From NCBI RefSeq assembly GCF_001458415.1, contig NZ_CYSD01000012.1, positions 434,001 through 498,000 of the forward strand: a stretch of DNA of 64,000 nucleotides, written 5' to 3'. The notes beneath the pieces are model-generated. The model searched no databases, was not told the DNA's origin, and saw only the letters and a list, made by a program, of their open reading frames with translations. Position numbers and translations under genes: made by a program. Shown piece after piece: positions 26,002 to 34,037 of the stretch (positions are counted from its first letter, which is position 1; every line of letters starts with the position of its first letter). Source of the DNA: Tritonibacter multivorans. GTDB lineage: Bacteria > Pseudomonadota > Alphaproteobacteria > Rhodobacterales > Rhodobacteraceae.

Positions 26002-26030
26002 AAAGGACCTTCCCTTTAGAAGGTTCCTTT
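26002..26030 (-). promoter_or_regulatory. Hairpin between moaB and the RND adaptor gene
   Basis: An 11-bp stem with one bulge (26002-26012 with 26019-26030), followed on the minus strand by TTTTGTTG. It lies 31 bases before the adaptor ATG, so it could be a terminator of the upstream operon or an attenuator in the efflux leader. A GTATA-N6-TATAC inverted repeat follows at 26034-26049. Confidence 0.5.
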
Positions 26031-26060
26031 CAAGTATACGCACTTATACGGCTATTGGGA

Positions 26061-26603
26061 TCACTTCCGTCGCAAATGTTCGTCCAGACGGGGCATGATC
26101 TCGACAAAGTTACAGGGGCGATGACGGAAATCCAGCTGTTTAGAGAGGATTTCATCCCACGCGTCCTTACAAGCGCCGGGGCTTCCGGGCAGGGCAAACA
26201 GATAGGTGCCCCCTGCAACGCCACCGGTGGCGCGGCTTTGAATGGCCGAGGTGCCGATCTTCTGCATCGAGACAATGGTAAACACCGTGCCAAAGGCGTC
26301 GATCTCTTTCTCGTAGACGTCGCGGTGCGCTTCAACCGTCACGTCCCGCCCGGTCAGGCCCGTGCCCCCGGTCGAGATCACCACGTCGATTTCAGGGTCG
26401 GCAACCCAGGCGCGCAGCTGATCTGCAATCTCGCCGCGTTCATCGCGCAGGATCTTGCGGTCAGCCAGCAGATGCCCAGCCCCCGTCAGGCGGTCAACGA
26501 GCGTCTGGCCCGAGCGGTCTTCGTCGAGGCTGCGGCTGTCCGACACCGTCAGAACGGCAATGCGCGTGGGGATGAATTCAAGGGTTTCGTCAATGCGGGA
26601 CAT
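26061..26603 (-). CDS. moaB: Molybdopterin adenylyltransferase-like protein MoaB
   Basis: Encodes 180 residues. The molybdopterin-binding signature STGGTGLTGRDVTVEA is at about residues 92-107, with TVSDSRSLDEDRSG near the N terminus and an ALPGSPGA segment, as in MoaB/Mog proteins that adenylylate molybdopterin before metal insertion by MoeA. It belongs to a minus-strand run with udg, metallophosphoesterase and lysE, separated from lysE by 8 bases. Confidence 0.92.
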   Translation of the reverse strand: MSRIDETLEFIPTRIAVLTVSDSRSLDEDRSGQTLVDRLTGAGHLLADRKILRDERGEIADQLRAWVADPEIDVVISTGGTGLTGRDVTVEAHRDVYEKEIDAFGTVFTIVSMQKIGTSAIQSRATGGVAGGTYLFALPGSPGACKDAWDEILSKQLDFRHRPCNFVEIMPRLDEHLRRK

Positions 26604-26611
26604 GGGGATCC

Positions 26612-27235
26612 TCAGGTCCTTTCCAGAAGCGCCAGTCTCAGGGCGAGACTGGCGAAAATTGTGCCGGTGACCCGGCCAAGCCAGCGTGACACCGCAGGCG
26701 AAGCAAACAAAAGCCGCCGCGCGCGGCCTGCAAACTGCCCCACCAAAAGCCCGTTCACGGCAACACCACCAGCACCGATAATGGCGCCAAACATCAGAAA
26801 CTGCAGCAATACCGGCCCGGCACCGGGATCCACAAACTGCGGCACAAAAGCCAGCACAAACAGGATCACCTTGGGGTTGGTCAGATTGACCAAAAACCCA
26901 CTGCGGAACGCGCGCCCAGGGGCCTCTTCTGCACCCTCCTGCACATCGGCCCCGTGGCGAAACGCGCCCCAGGCCAACCACAAGAGGTACGCGACCCCGG
27001 CCCAGCGGATCACATCGAACATCTGCGGGGCCGCCGCGATGGCCGCGGCAACGCCAAGACCTGCCAGCGTCACATGCACCATGCCGCCAAACGCCACGCC
27101 AAGGCTGGCCGCCAGCGCCGCCCGGCTGCCTGCGCGCAGGCCCTGCCCCAGACAGAACATCATATCCGCCCCCGGCGTCAGGTTCAGCGCAAGTGCTGCG
27201 GGTACAAACGCCAAAAGAGTTGTTGCCGCGATCAT
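26612..27235 (-). CDS. LysE-family amino-acid exporter
   Basis: Encodes 207 residues with six hydrophobic segments. LNLTPGADMMFCLGQGLRAG and FLVNLTNPKVILFVLAFVPQF are hallmark LysE/RhtB sequences. The family exports amino acids or derivatives such as homoserine lactones; substrate unknown. It starts inside the stop of the metallophosphoesterase gene (ATGA overlap) and is followed by moaB after 8 bases. Confidence 0.92.
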   Translation of the reverse strand: MIAATTLLAFVPAALALNLTPGADMMFCLGQGLRAGSRAALAASLGVAFGGMVHVTLAGLGVAAAIAAAPQMFDVIRWAGVAYLLWLAWGAFRHGADVQEGAEEAPGRAFRSGFLVNLTNPKVILFVLAFVPQFVDPGAGPVLLQFLMFGAIIGAGGVAVNGLLVGQFAGRARRLLFASPAVSRWLGRVTGTIFASLALRLALLERT

Positions 27236-27840
27236 ACTGTGACCTCAAACCAGTTCGGGCGTGGGCCAAGATTAGCACATGGGGTGGCCCCGACCTCACC
27301 GCGAAAACCCCAGCTTTCATGCACATGCCCAAAGACCGCCAGCTGCGGCTGCAACCGCGTGATGGCCGCCTGAATGGCGGTAGAGCCAACAGACAGGCCG
27401 CTGCCGGTTGTATCCCCTGCCCCTTTGGGCGGGGAATGGGTCACCAGAATATCCGCCGCTTCGCACGTCCGAAGCGCGGCCGCGGCGGTGGCTTCGCTCA
27501 GGTCAAAGGACCAGTCGCCAAAAGGTGTCTCGGGCACGGCGCCGCCGAAGCCAAAAAACCGCAGCCCCTCGACCACAGCGCCATCGCCATGCAGTACCGT
27601 CATATTCGGCAGGGCCGCTGCGCGCAGTTCGGCATCATCTTCGGCGTTTCCCGGCACGACAACCATGGGCACAGAAATGCCGGACAGCATCTCCATCGCC
27701 TCATCCAGCCCCTGCCGCGCATTGCAGAAATCGCCGGCCCCGATCACCAGATCAGCCTCTGAACTGGCTGTCACAAGCGCCGCTGCACGGTTCGCGGCAA
27801 GATGGAGATCGGAGAAGGCTAGGATCCTGAGTGTCGGCAT
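27232..27840 (-). CDS. Metallophosphoesterase
   Basis: Encodes 202 residues. The calcineurin-like metal-site motifs appear in order: FSDLHLAAN, GAGDFCN, VPGNAEDD, LVTHSPP and FGHVHESWG. These ligate two metals for phosphoester hydrolysis. Size and motifs resemble small cytosolic phosphodiesterases. Substrate unknown. An AGAGAGG precedes the ATG by five bases. It overlaps lysE by four bases and lies ten bases after the UDG gene. Confidence 0.9.
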   Translation of the reverse strand: MPTLRILAFSDLHLAANRAAALVTASSEADLVIGAGDFCNARQGLDEAMEMLSGISVPMVVVPGNAEDDAELRAAALPNMTVLHGDGAVVEGLRFFGFGGAVPETPFGDWSFDLSEATAAAALRTCEAADILVTHSPPKGAGDTTGSGLSVGSTAIQAAITRLQPQLAVFGHVHESWGFRGEVGATPCANLGPRPNWFEVTV

Positions 27841-27850
27841 AAGGGCCTCT

Positions 27851-28624
27851 CTAATTTAAGGACGCAAGACGCGCTTTGAGCTCCAGCAAATCCGCCCAGG
27901 CCTGTCGCTTGGCTTGTGGCTGACGCAGAAGATGGCTGGGGTGGAACATCGGCATCACCGGCAGATCCCAGGCCCGGTCCCATTGGCCGCGCACACGGGA
28001 AATTCCACGTTTTCCAAGCACGGCCTGCGCAGGCGTGTTGCCCATGACAACCAGCACATCCGGTTTAACAAGCGCCACATGGCGTTCAAGGAACGGCATC
28101 AGCATGGCGATTTCCGCAGGCTGGGGGTCGCGGTTCTGCGGCGGGCGCCAGGGCAGAACATTGGTGAGGTAGACGCCAGCGTCGCGCGACAGATCAATAG
28201 CGGCGAGCATCTTGTCCAACAGCTGCCCTTCGCGCCCTGCAAAAGGCTTGCCCTGCAGGTCCTCGTCGCGCCCCGGCGCTTCGCCAATGATCATCACGCG
28301 CGCATCGGGCTGGCCGTCGGCAAAGACCAGATTGCGCGCACCGCGTTTCAGGGCGCAGTGTTCGAACCCGGCCAATGCCTGTTCCAGCGTCGCCAGATCG
28401 CCCGCCTGCGCGGCCAGTGTTGTGGCCACTGCAACGGGGTCGACCTCTTTGGGTTTTACAGGCGGCGGCGGTGTCGCTGGACGGTTTGCGGGGGCAGCTA
28501 CGGGTTTGCGGTCTTCCAGCGCATAGCGGTCGACGGGCGCATCACCGATCGCATCGGTCGCGCCCAGCTCGACCTGCCACTCCAACAGCGCCCGTGCGCT
28601 CCAATAATCCAGCTGCGATTCCAT
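27851..28624 (-). CDS. Family 4-like uracil-DNA glycosylase with reduced Fe-S ligand set
   Basis: Encodes 257 residues from MESQLDYWSARALLEWQ. The catalytic and base-binding motifs GEAPGRDED (114-122) and FHPSHLLR are those of family 4 UDGs, which remove uracil from DNA and usually hold a 4Fe-4S cluster on four cysteines. Here the whole protein has one cysteine (C90 of HCALKRG); the third ligand position is Trp (LPWRPPQN, W159). The N-terminal 75 residues include a Pro-rich linker. First gene of the run udg, metallophosphoesterase, lysE, moaB. Activity with uracil DNA is inferred. Confidence 0.88.
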   Translation of the reverse strand: MESQLDYWSARALLEWQVELGATDAIGDAPVDRYALEDRKPVAAPANRPATPPPPVKPKEVDPVAVATTLAAQAGDLATLEQALAGFEHCALKRGARNLVFADGQPDARVMIIGEAPGRDEDLQGKPFAGREGQLLDKMLAAIDLSRDAGVYLTNVLPWRPPQNRDPQPAEIAMLMPFLERHVALVKPDVLVVMGNTPAQAVLGKRGISRVRGQWDRAWDLPVMPMFHPSHLLRQPQAKRQAWADLLELKARLASLN

Positions 28625-28751
28625 GAGGCTGACGCTAAACCTCTCGACGACTGAGGTAAATGCCAAGCGGTGCAAAGCAGGCCCGCGCCCGGTCGCTACG
28701 CTGCGATGTGCGATCTTTGCGGCCACAGCCAAGAGTTCTTGTCCCAATACA

Positions 28752-28784
28752 CTCCCCCGCCTATAACCGGCGAAAATCGGGGAG
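28752..28784 (+). promoter_or_regulatory. Leader hairpin covering the pyrB Shine-Dalgarno
   Basis: CTCCCC (28752-28757) pairs with GGGGAG (28779-28784), with an inner CGCC/GGCG stem (28758-28761 with 28769-28772). The right arm is the likely ribosome-binding site of pyrB, 11 bases before its ATG. A translational switch is possible. Confidence 0.45.
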
Positions 28785-28795
28785 AGTTGCAGCCA

Positions 28796-29767
28796 ATGAC
28801 CGTCCAGTCAGACCCATCGGCCTTTCAGCAAAAACATCTTTTGGGGATCGAACCGCTTCATCCTCGCGAAATCACAGCAATCCTGGATCTGGCCGAAGAA
28901 TACGTCGACCTGAACCGGCAGACGCAGAAGCATTCGGATGCGCTGGCGGGCCTCACCCAGATCAATATGTTCTTCGAGAACTCCACCCGTACACAGGCGT
29001 CGTTTGAACTGGCGGGCAAACGTCTGGGCGCGGATGTGATGAACATGGCGATGCAGGCCTCGTCGATCAAAAAGGGCGAAACCCTGATCGACACGGCAAT
29101 GACGCTGAATGCGATGCACCCGGATCTGCTGGTGGTCCGCCACCCGCATTCCGGCGCCGTGGATCTGCTGGCGCAGAAAGTGAACTGCGCGGTGCTGAAC
29201 GCAGGCGACGGCAAGCACGAACACCCGACACAGGCCCTGCTGGATGCGCTGACCATTCGTCGCGCCAAGGGCCGGCTGCACCGCCTGAACATTGCCATCT
29301 GCGGTGACGTCACCCACAGCCGCGTGGCACGATCCAACCTGATCCTGCTGGGCAAGATGGAAAACCGCATCCGCCTCGTGGGCCCACCAACACTGGTGCC
29401 CAGCCAATTCGCGGAATTTGGCGCAGAAATCTATGACGACATGCGCGAAGGCCTGAAGGACGTGGATGTGGTGATGATGCTGCGCCTTCAGAAAGAGCGC
29501 ATGGATGGCGGCTTCATCCCCTCCGAGCGCGAATACTTCCACCGCTACGGTCTGGATGCGGACAAGCTGGCGCTGGCCAAACCGGATGCCATTGTCATGC
29601 ACCCCGGCCCAATGAACCGCGGCGTGGAAATTGACGGCACTATCGCCGACGACATCAAACGATCGGTGATTCAGGAACAGGTGGAAATGGGCGTTGCGGT
29701 GCGCATGGCTGCGATGGACCTGCTGGCCCGCAATCTGCGTCAACGCCGCACAGAAGGCGAGGCCTGA
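28796..29767 (+). CDS. pyrB: Aspartate carbamoyltransferase catalytic subunit
   Basis: Encodes 323 residues. The carbamoyl-phosphate-binding motif [13 protein letters not shown] and the [22 protein letters not shown] and [11 protein letters not shown] segments are intact, so the enzyme should make carbamoyl-aspartate in pyrimidine synthesis. No pyrI follows. The frame is open further upstream but the ATG at 28796 matches family length. Next is a small membrane-anchored protein and then a degenerate dihydroorotase, an order seen where ATCase binds an inactive DHOase-like subunit. Divergent from the UDG gene. Confidence 0.95.
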   Translation: MTVQSDPSAFQQKHLLGIEPLHPREITAILDLAEEYVDLNRQTQKHSDALAGLTQINMFFENSTRTQASFELAGKRLGADVMNMAMQASSIKKGETLIDTAMTLNAMHPDLLVVRHPHSGAVDLLAQKVNCAVLNAGDGKHEHPTQALLDALTIRRAKGRLHRLNIAICGDVTHSRVARSNLILLGKMENRIRLVGPPTLVPSQFAEFGAEIYDDMREGLKDVDVVMMLRLQKERMDGGFIPSEREYFHRYGLDADKLALAKPDAIVMHPGPMNRGVEIDGTIADDIKRSVIQEQVEMGVAVRMAAMDLLARNLRQRRTEGEA

Positions 29768-29771
29768 TCCC

Positions 29772-30293
29772 TTGGCAGATGTGGTTGAAATCCTCAAAGG
29801 ATCCCGCTCTGAAATCCTATTGTTTGCGCTTGATATGCCGCCCGAACAGGTGCGGTTCCTGCGCGAGGAAGAAGGCGCGCTGGCGCAGGTCCTTGGGCTT
29901 GAACACATAGACATGAATCAGGTCGAGGTCTTTGATGCCGCCGATCTGGAAGGTATTGGTCTGGTTGGCTACTTGCATGACGGGATCGGCATTCCGCTGG
30001 CGGATCTGGAGCCCTATGCCGAGGAGCTGGCAGCCTATACCGGCCATCTTCTGTTGATCCGCGCCCGCGCCTTTGCTGACGCCGGGGCCACCCTGACCCC
30101 GGCTGCGCCGATCTCTTTGATCCTGCGTCTGGGCGAGACAAAAACGAATTGGCGCGCAAAGCCCGAAGCCCAAGAAGAGCCTCAGCGCCTGTCACCGCGT
30201 GCCGCCCGCAATAAGGCTCGCCGCATTGGTGCAACCCTGTTTGCCATTGTGATGACCTTGATTTTACTGCTGATCTACGTGCTCGCCACGTGA
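29772..30293 (+). CDS. Conserved protein with C-terminal membrane helix, between pyrB and the pyrC homologue
   Basis: Encodes about 173 residues. No ATG is near the start; TTG at 29772, four bases after the pyrB stop, or GTG at 29781 is likely. The soluble part contains a GIGLVGYLHDGIGIPLADLEP segment of Ser/Gly/Asp-rich turns; the C terminus has a basic stretch and one transmembrane helix (TLFAIVMTLILLLIYVL), making it a tail-anchored type protein. Its stop overlaps an alternative GTG start of the pyrC homologue. I do not recognise the family. Confidence 0.7.
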   Translation: MADVVEILKGSRSEILLFALDMPPEQVRFLREEEGALAQVLGLEHIDMNQVEVFDAADLEGIGLVGYLHDGIGIPLADLEPYAEELAAYTGHLLLIRARAFADAGATLTPAAPISLILRLGETKTNWRAKPEAQEEPQRLSPRAARNKARRIGATLFAIVMTLILLLIYVLAT

Positions 30294-30319
30294 CGGACGC
30301 CCTGATGGAGACCCCCGAC

Positions 30320-31615
30320 ATGACAACAGCATCCAGCCTGTTCTTCACCAACGCCCGGATCATCAATCCTGAAACCGACAGTGTGACCCCCGGGGCCGTG
30401 CTGATCGAGGCAGGCAAGATCGCCGCACTGCTGTCCGCAGATGCCCCTGCGCCCACAGGTGCAGAGGTCATAGACTGCGGTGGCAAATATCTGGCCCCCG
30501 GCATGGTCGATATTGGCGTCAAAGTCTGCGAGCCCGGCGAACGTCACAAGGAAAGTTACCGCACTGCGGGACGGGCGGCGGCCTATGGCGGCGTCACCAC
30601 CATGGTCACACGCCCCGACACCACGCCAACCATCGACAATCCGGAAACTCTGGAGTTCGTCCAACGGCGCGCGCAGGCTGACGCACCGGTCAACGTTCTG
30701 CCCATGGCCGCCCTGACCAAAGGGCGCGAAGGGCGCGAGATGACCGAGATCGGCTTTCTGATGGATGCCGGCGCCGTGGCCTTTACCGATTGCGACCGCG
30801 TGGTCCAAAGCACCAAGGTCCTGACCCGCGCCCTGACCTATGCCCGCAGCTGCGGTGCGCTGGTCATTGCCCACCCACAGGAACCCGGCCTCTCGGCAGG
30901 TGCTGCTGCGACCTCGGGCAAGTTTGCCGCCCTGCGCGGTCTGCCGTCGGTGTCGCCCATGGCTGAACGCATGGGGCTGGACCGCGATATTGCGCTGCTG
31001 GAAATGACCGGCGCGCGCTACCACGCCGACCAGATCACCACCGCCCGCGCCCTGCCCGCGCTGGAACGCGCCAAGGCCAATGGGCTAGACATCACCGCCG
31101 GCACTTCGATCCACCACCTGACCCTGAACGAACTGGACGTGGCGGATTATCGCACCTTCTTCAAAGTGAAGCCGCCCCTGCGGTCCGAAGACGACCGGCT
31201 CGCGGTGGTCGAGGCCGTGCGCTCGGGTTTGATCGACACGATTTCCTCCATGCACACCCCGCAGGACGAAGAAAGCAAACGCCTGCCGTTTGAAGAGGCC
31301 GCAGCGGGCGCTGTTGCGCTGGAAACCCTGCTGCCTGCGGCCCTGCGGCTTTATCATGCGGATCTGCTGGATCTGCCCACGCTGTTCCGTGCCCTGGCCC
31401 TGAACCCGGCCCGTCGCCTTGGGCTGGACGCCGGCCGCATGGCCGAAGGCGCGCCTGCGGATCTGGTTCTGTTTGACGCCGACGCCCCCTTTGTGTTGGA
31501 TCGGTTCAAACTGCAGTCCAAATCGAAAAACACCCCTTTTGACACCCAGCGCATGCAGGGTCGGGTCTTGGCCACATATGTGTCCGGCCGCGAAGTCTAC
31601 CGGAGAGAGCCATGA
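30320..31615 (+). CDS. pyrC: Dihydroorotase homologue lacking most metal ligands (PyrC'/PyrX type)
   Basis: Encodes 431 residues of the amidohydrolase fold. The metal-binding HxH is replaced: the segment reads VDIGVKVCEPGE, with G66 and K68 where His would be. The His of the usual AHCED position is kept (H185 in IAHPQEPG), but the HVST His becomes Gln (Q238) and the TDHAPH Asp becomes Met (M311). It is therefore probably catalytically inactive. Known inactive DHOase-like subunits of Pseudomonas-type ATCase support PyrB assembly, and the location two genes after pyrB fits. A GGAGA precedes the ATG; 30290 and 30305 are alternatives. It overlaps plsY by four bases. Confidence 0.88.
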   Translation: MTTASSLFFTNARIINPETDSVTPGAVLIEAGKIAALLSADAPAPTGAEVIDCGGKYLAPGMVDIGVKVCEPGERHKESYRTAGRAAAYGGVTTMVTRPDTTPTIDNPETLEFVQRRAQADAPVNVLPMAALTKGREGREMTEIGFLMDAGAVAFTDCDRVVQSTKVLTRALTYARSCGALVIAHPQEPGLSAGAAATSGKFAALRGLPSVSPMAERMGLDRDIALLEMTGARYHADQITTARALPALERAKANGLDITAGTSIHHLTLNELDVADYRTFFKVKPPLRSEDDRLAVVEAVRSGLIDTISSMHTPQDEESKRLPFEEAAAGAVALETLLPAALRLYHADLLDLPTLFRALALNPARRLGLDAGRMAEGAPADLVLFDADAPFVLDRFKLQSKSKNTPFDTQRMQGRVLATYVSGREVYRREP

Positions 31616-32229
31616 TCCAGATGTTTCCCGAGCTGACCAGCTCTGTGCCCCTGCTGCTGCTGTGGGCGGTTATCGGCTATCTGCTGGGCTCTATTCCTTT
31701 TGGTCTGGTGCTGACCCGCGCGATGGGGCTGGGCAATCTGCGCGAAATCGGATCAGGCAATATTGGCACCACCAATGTGCTGCGCACCGGCAGCAAGGCG
31801 GCGGCGGCGCTGACGCTTTTGCTGGATGCGGGCAAGGGCGCGGCGGCTGTGCTTCTGGCGCGCGCTTTGGCCGGCGAAGATGCGGCCCAGATCGCCGGTC
31901 TTCTGGCCTTTCTTGGTCACTGTTTCCCGGTCTGGCTGAAGTTTCAGGGCGGCAAAGGCGTGGCCACATTCCTGGGCCTGATGCTGGCACTGGCCTGGCC
32001 TGTGGGTCTTGCCTGCTGCGCCACATGGCTGTTTGCGGCGCTGCTGAGCCGGATTTCGTCGATGGGGGCCCTGACCGCAGCAATGGCATCGCCGTTTTGG
32101 GCGGTCGCCTTTTCCTTTGGCAGCGGTGTTGCACTCACCATCTGCCTTGCCTGCATCGTGCTGTGGCGCCACGGCGCCAACATTGGCCGCATCCGCGCAG
32201 GGACAGAGCCAAAAATCGGGCAACGCTGA
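31612..32229 (+). CDS. plsY: Glycerol-3-phosphate acyltransferase PlsY
   Basis: Encodes 205 residues with five or so hydrophobic helices. Catalytic loop segments GSIPFGLVLTRAMG, GSGNIGTTNVLRTG and FLGHCFPVWLKFQGGKGVAT are the three PlsY motifs. The enzyme uses acyl-phosphate to acylate glycerol-3-phosphate, the first step in phospholipid synthesis. It starts in the stop of the pyrC homologue (ATGA) and is followed by a clear terminator. Confidence 0.95.
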   Translation: MIQMFPELTSSVPLLLLWAVIGYLLGSIPFGLVLTRAMGLGNLREIGSGNIGTTNVLRTGSKAAAALTLLLDAGKGAAAVLLARALAGEDAAQIAGLLAFLGHCFPVWLKFQGGKGVATFLGLMLALAWPVGLACCATWLFAALLSRISSMGALTAAMASPFWAVAFSFGSGVALTICLACIVLWRHGANIGRIRAGTEPKIGQR

Positions 32230-32263
32230 TTGTTCTTCGATCTTTGACGACGCACTGAGATTC

Positions 32264-32297
32264 ATCCCCGCATCCGACCCGGTGCGGGGATTTTTTT
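32264..32297 (+). terminator. Rho-independent terminator of the pyrB-plsY operon
   Basis: Perfect 9-bp stem (32264-32272 with 32283-32291), 10-base loop, then a run of T's. It lies 35 bases after the plsY stop. Confidence 0.9.
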
Positions 32298-32495
32298 CTG
32301 CTGGCCCCTGATCGGCTGTGCAGATTTGCGAAAGTCACTGACCATCCACGCACATACAAAATGAAGTGTTTTGAACGTTACCGCCCCCATCCCCAGATCG
32401 GTGTCGTGGCAGCAAGGACGCCGCTGGCCACAAGACATTAAAACCCCATTGCCGGGAAATTCGCTCTGCCCGGTCTGATCTGAAGGATATGAACT

Positions 32496-32969
32496 ATGAC
32501 CAAAACCAAATCTTTCCTGGGCGGCATTGCCCTTTCCGTCGCTCTGGCAACCTCTGCGCTGGCCGCAGGCGTGGACGTGAATGCCTCTTCGACGGGTCTA
32601 GCACTGCAGGGCTTTGACCCGGTTGCTTACTTCACCGAAGGCGCACCGACCAAGGGCGACTACAAACTGACCTCCACCTTTGACGAGGCGACTTACTGGT
32701 TCGCAACCGAAGAAAACAAAGCCCTGTTTGAAGCCAACCCCGAAGCCTACATCCCGGCCTACGGCGGCTACTGCGCCTTTGGCACCGCAATGGGCTTCAA
32801 GTTCGACGGTGACCCGAACCACTGGAAAATCGTTGACGACGTTCTGTACCTGAACCTGTCCCAAGACATTCAGGAACGCTGGGTCGCGGACATCCCGGGC
32901 TTCATCCAGAAAGCAGACGTGTCCTGGGAAACCATTGAGGACGCAGCCCCGGCAGACCTGCTGCAATAA
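32496..32969 (+). CDS. Secreted YHS-domain protein
   Basis: Encodes 157 residues. A signal peptide (MTKTKSFLGGIALSVALATS, cleavage after ALAA) precedes a domain with LQGFDPVAYF, KALFEANPEAYIPAYGGYCAFGTAMG and NHWKIVDDVLYLNLS. YHS proteins of this type are periplasmic; YHS domains often bind metal or occur with copper-handling enzymes. The single Cys lies in the YGGYCAFG motif. It stands alone between two strong terminators, so it has its own promoter in 32300-32495. Function unknown. Confidence 0.9.
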   Translation: MTKTKSFLGGIALSVALATSALAAGVDVNASSTGLALQGFDPVAYFTEGAPTKGDYKLTSTFDEATYWFATEENKALFEANPEAYIPAYGGYCAFGTAMGFKFDGDPNHWKIVDDVLYLNLSQDIQERWVADIPGFIQKADVSWETIEDAAPADLLQ

Positions 32970-32994
32970 GACACGCACCACTCACTGAACACGG

Positions 32995-33030
32995 ACCGGC
33001 GACAGGGCAACTTGTCGCCGGTTCCTTTTG
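32995..33030 (+). terminator. Rho-independent terminator of the YHS gene
   Basis: Perfect 10-bp stem (32995-33004 with 33013-33022), 8-base loop, followed by TCCTTTTG. Confidence 0.8.
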
Positions 33031-33048
33031 GAACAAACGCGGCCTAGC

Positions 33049-33195
33049 TTAGGGATGCCACTTGCTGTCCAACGCCTGCGCCAATCGCGCAGCCCAACCG
33101 GCTGTCAGGGGACCGATACACAAGATCATCAGCGGTACCAGAACACCCGTGAGCAGCAAAGTCCGCAATGATGTTGGGACTTGGATCGCCGCCAT
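33049..33195 (-). CDS. Possible 48-residue hydrophobic protein
   Basis: A short frame encodes a peptide starting MAAIQVPTSLRTLLLTGVLV with a probable transmembrane helix and a second weakly hydrophobic stretch ending in DSKWHP. It lies downstream of the MarR gene on the same strand with no overlap. The region contains no other plausible gene. A degenerate remnant of a longer membrane protein (for example DUF2798-like) is an alternative. No clear ribosome-binding site. Confidence 0.3.
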   Translation of the reverse strand: MAAIQVPTSLRTLLLTGVLVPLMILCIGPLTAGWAARLAQALDSKWHP

Positions 33196-33266
33196 CGCCC
33201 ATTACAAACCGCTGACAGTACAAAAGGCACACACCCAACACAGGCCCAGATGCAGGAACCGGCTGA

Positions 33267-33710
33267 TCATCCGGTGTCTTGGACTGGACGATCCGCCCCA
33301 AGCAGGATCTCAAAATACCCCGGCATGATCTGTGTCAGCAGATCCTTTGCCTGTGGGGTCAGCTGGATCAGGTCCGACCGACCGTCCTTCGGATCTGGCT
33401 TTGACATCAGCAGGTCAGCCGCAGTCATTGCCTTGATGGTGCGATGAAGCACCGGTTTGGACACATCCAACCGATTTGCAATTTCGCTCAGGCGCAGGCT
33501 GTTGCGATCGGGTTCGCGGTCGATGACCACCATGATCAGGAACTTCTGCTGCGACAGGCCGTGGCGTGCAAAATACTGCTCTATGTCCCGCAACAGCAGG
33601 CTGGCTCGTCGGAGCATGCCCAACGCGTCCAACACGGTTTCAGCCGCGCCTGCGTCACCCGTGTAGCCACGCACCATGTCCAGACTTGGCAGGGTTTTCA
33701 GGAAAAACAT
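33267..33710 (-). CDS. MarR-family transcriptional regulator
   Basis: Encodes 147 residues. The winged helix-turn-helix is recognisable in LRLSEIANRLDVSKPVLHRTIKAM and the wing in KPDPKDGRSDLIQLTPQ. MarR repressors respond to aromatic or oxidant ligands. Its ATG shares one base with the stop of the monooxygenase gene (TGATG), so the two are coupled, and a perfect 14-bp palindrome sits upstream of the monooxygenase gene as a probable autoregulatory operator. Confidence 0.88.
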   Translation of the reverse strand: MFFLKTLPSLDMVRGYTGDAGAAETVLDALGMLRRASLLLRDIEQYFARHGLSQQKFLIMVVIDREPDRNSLRLSEIANRLDVSKPVLHRTIKAMTAADLLMSKPDPKDGRSDLIQLTPQAKDLLTQIMPGYFEILLGADRPVQDTG

Positions 33711-34012
33711 CAGGCCGCATCTAACGCCGGACGTTCGGTGATTTCCGTCAAGACCGGTGGCTGATGCAACCAGTCCCCATATTCCGCCATGACCGAAAGC
33801 ACGTAATCCTGCGCGTGGTGAAACTCGAACGCGGCCATGTCGGTCCAGGTCTCAAGGATATACAGCCGCTCGCGATTTGCATCCGCATAGAAGGTGAACT
33901 CCAGACAGCCCTCTTCTGCGCGCGTCTGGGCAATGATGCTCTGCACGGCGCTTTCCGCCTTTGCAAAACACTCGGGCTTGGGGTGGATTTCGGCAAGATA
34001 GGTCAACGTCAT
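33710..34012 (-). CDS. Antibiotic biosynthesis monooxygenase-domain (ABM/YgiN-like) protein
   Basis: Encodes 100 residues from MTLTYLAEIHPKPECF. The ABM ferredoxin-like fold is indicated by IIAQTRAEEGCLEFTFYADAN, RLYILETWTDMAAFEFHHAQ and a C-terminal beta strand. Such small cofactor-independent monooxygenases act on quinols or aromatic compounds. The MarR gene is translationally coupled downstream (TGATG). Together they look like a sensor/enzyme unit responding to an aromatic or redox compound. Confidence 0.85.
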   Translation of the reverse strand: MTLTYLAEIHPKPECFAKAESAVQSIIAQTRAEEGCLEFTFYADANRERLYILETWTDMAAFEFHHAQDYVLSVMAEYGDWLHQPPVLTEITERPALDAA

Positions 34013-34037
34013 CTGAATACTCCGCTTCGCTTGATTC

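Noticed and set aside
29694-29771. ATG at 29694 as start of the gene after pyrB
   Set aside because: It would place 26 codons inside pyrB with Trp/Cys-rich antiframe-like sequence; TTG 29772 or GTG 29781 fits better.
33044-33313. 89-residue minus-strand frame downstream of MarR
   Set aside because: Overlaps the MarR 3' end and has no recognisable domain; the shorter hydrophobic frame in another phase is slightly more plausible and is listed with low confidence.
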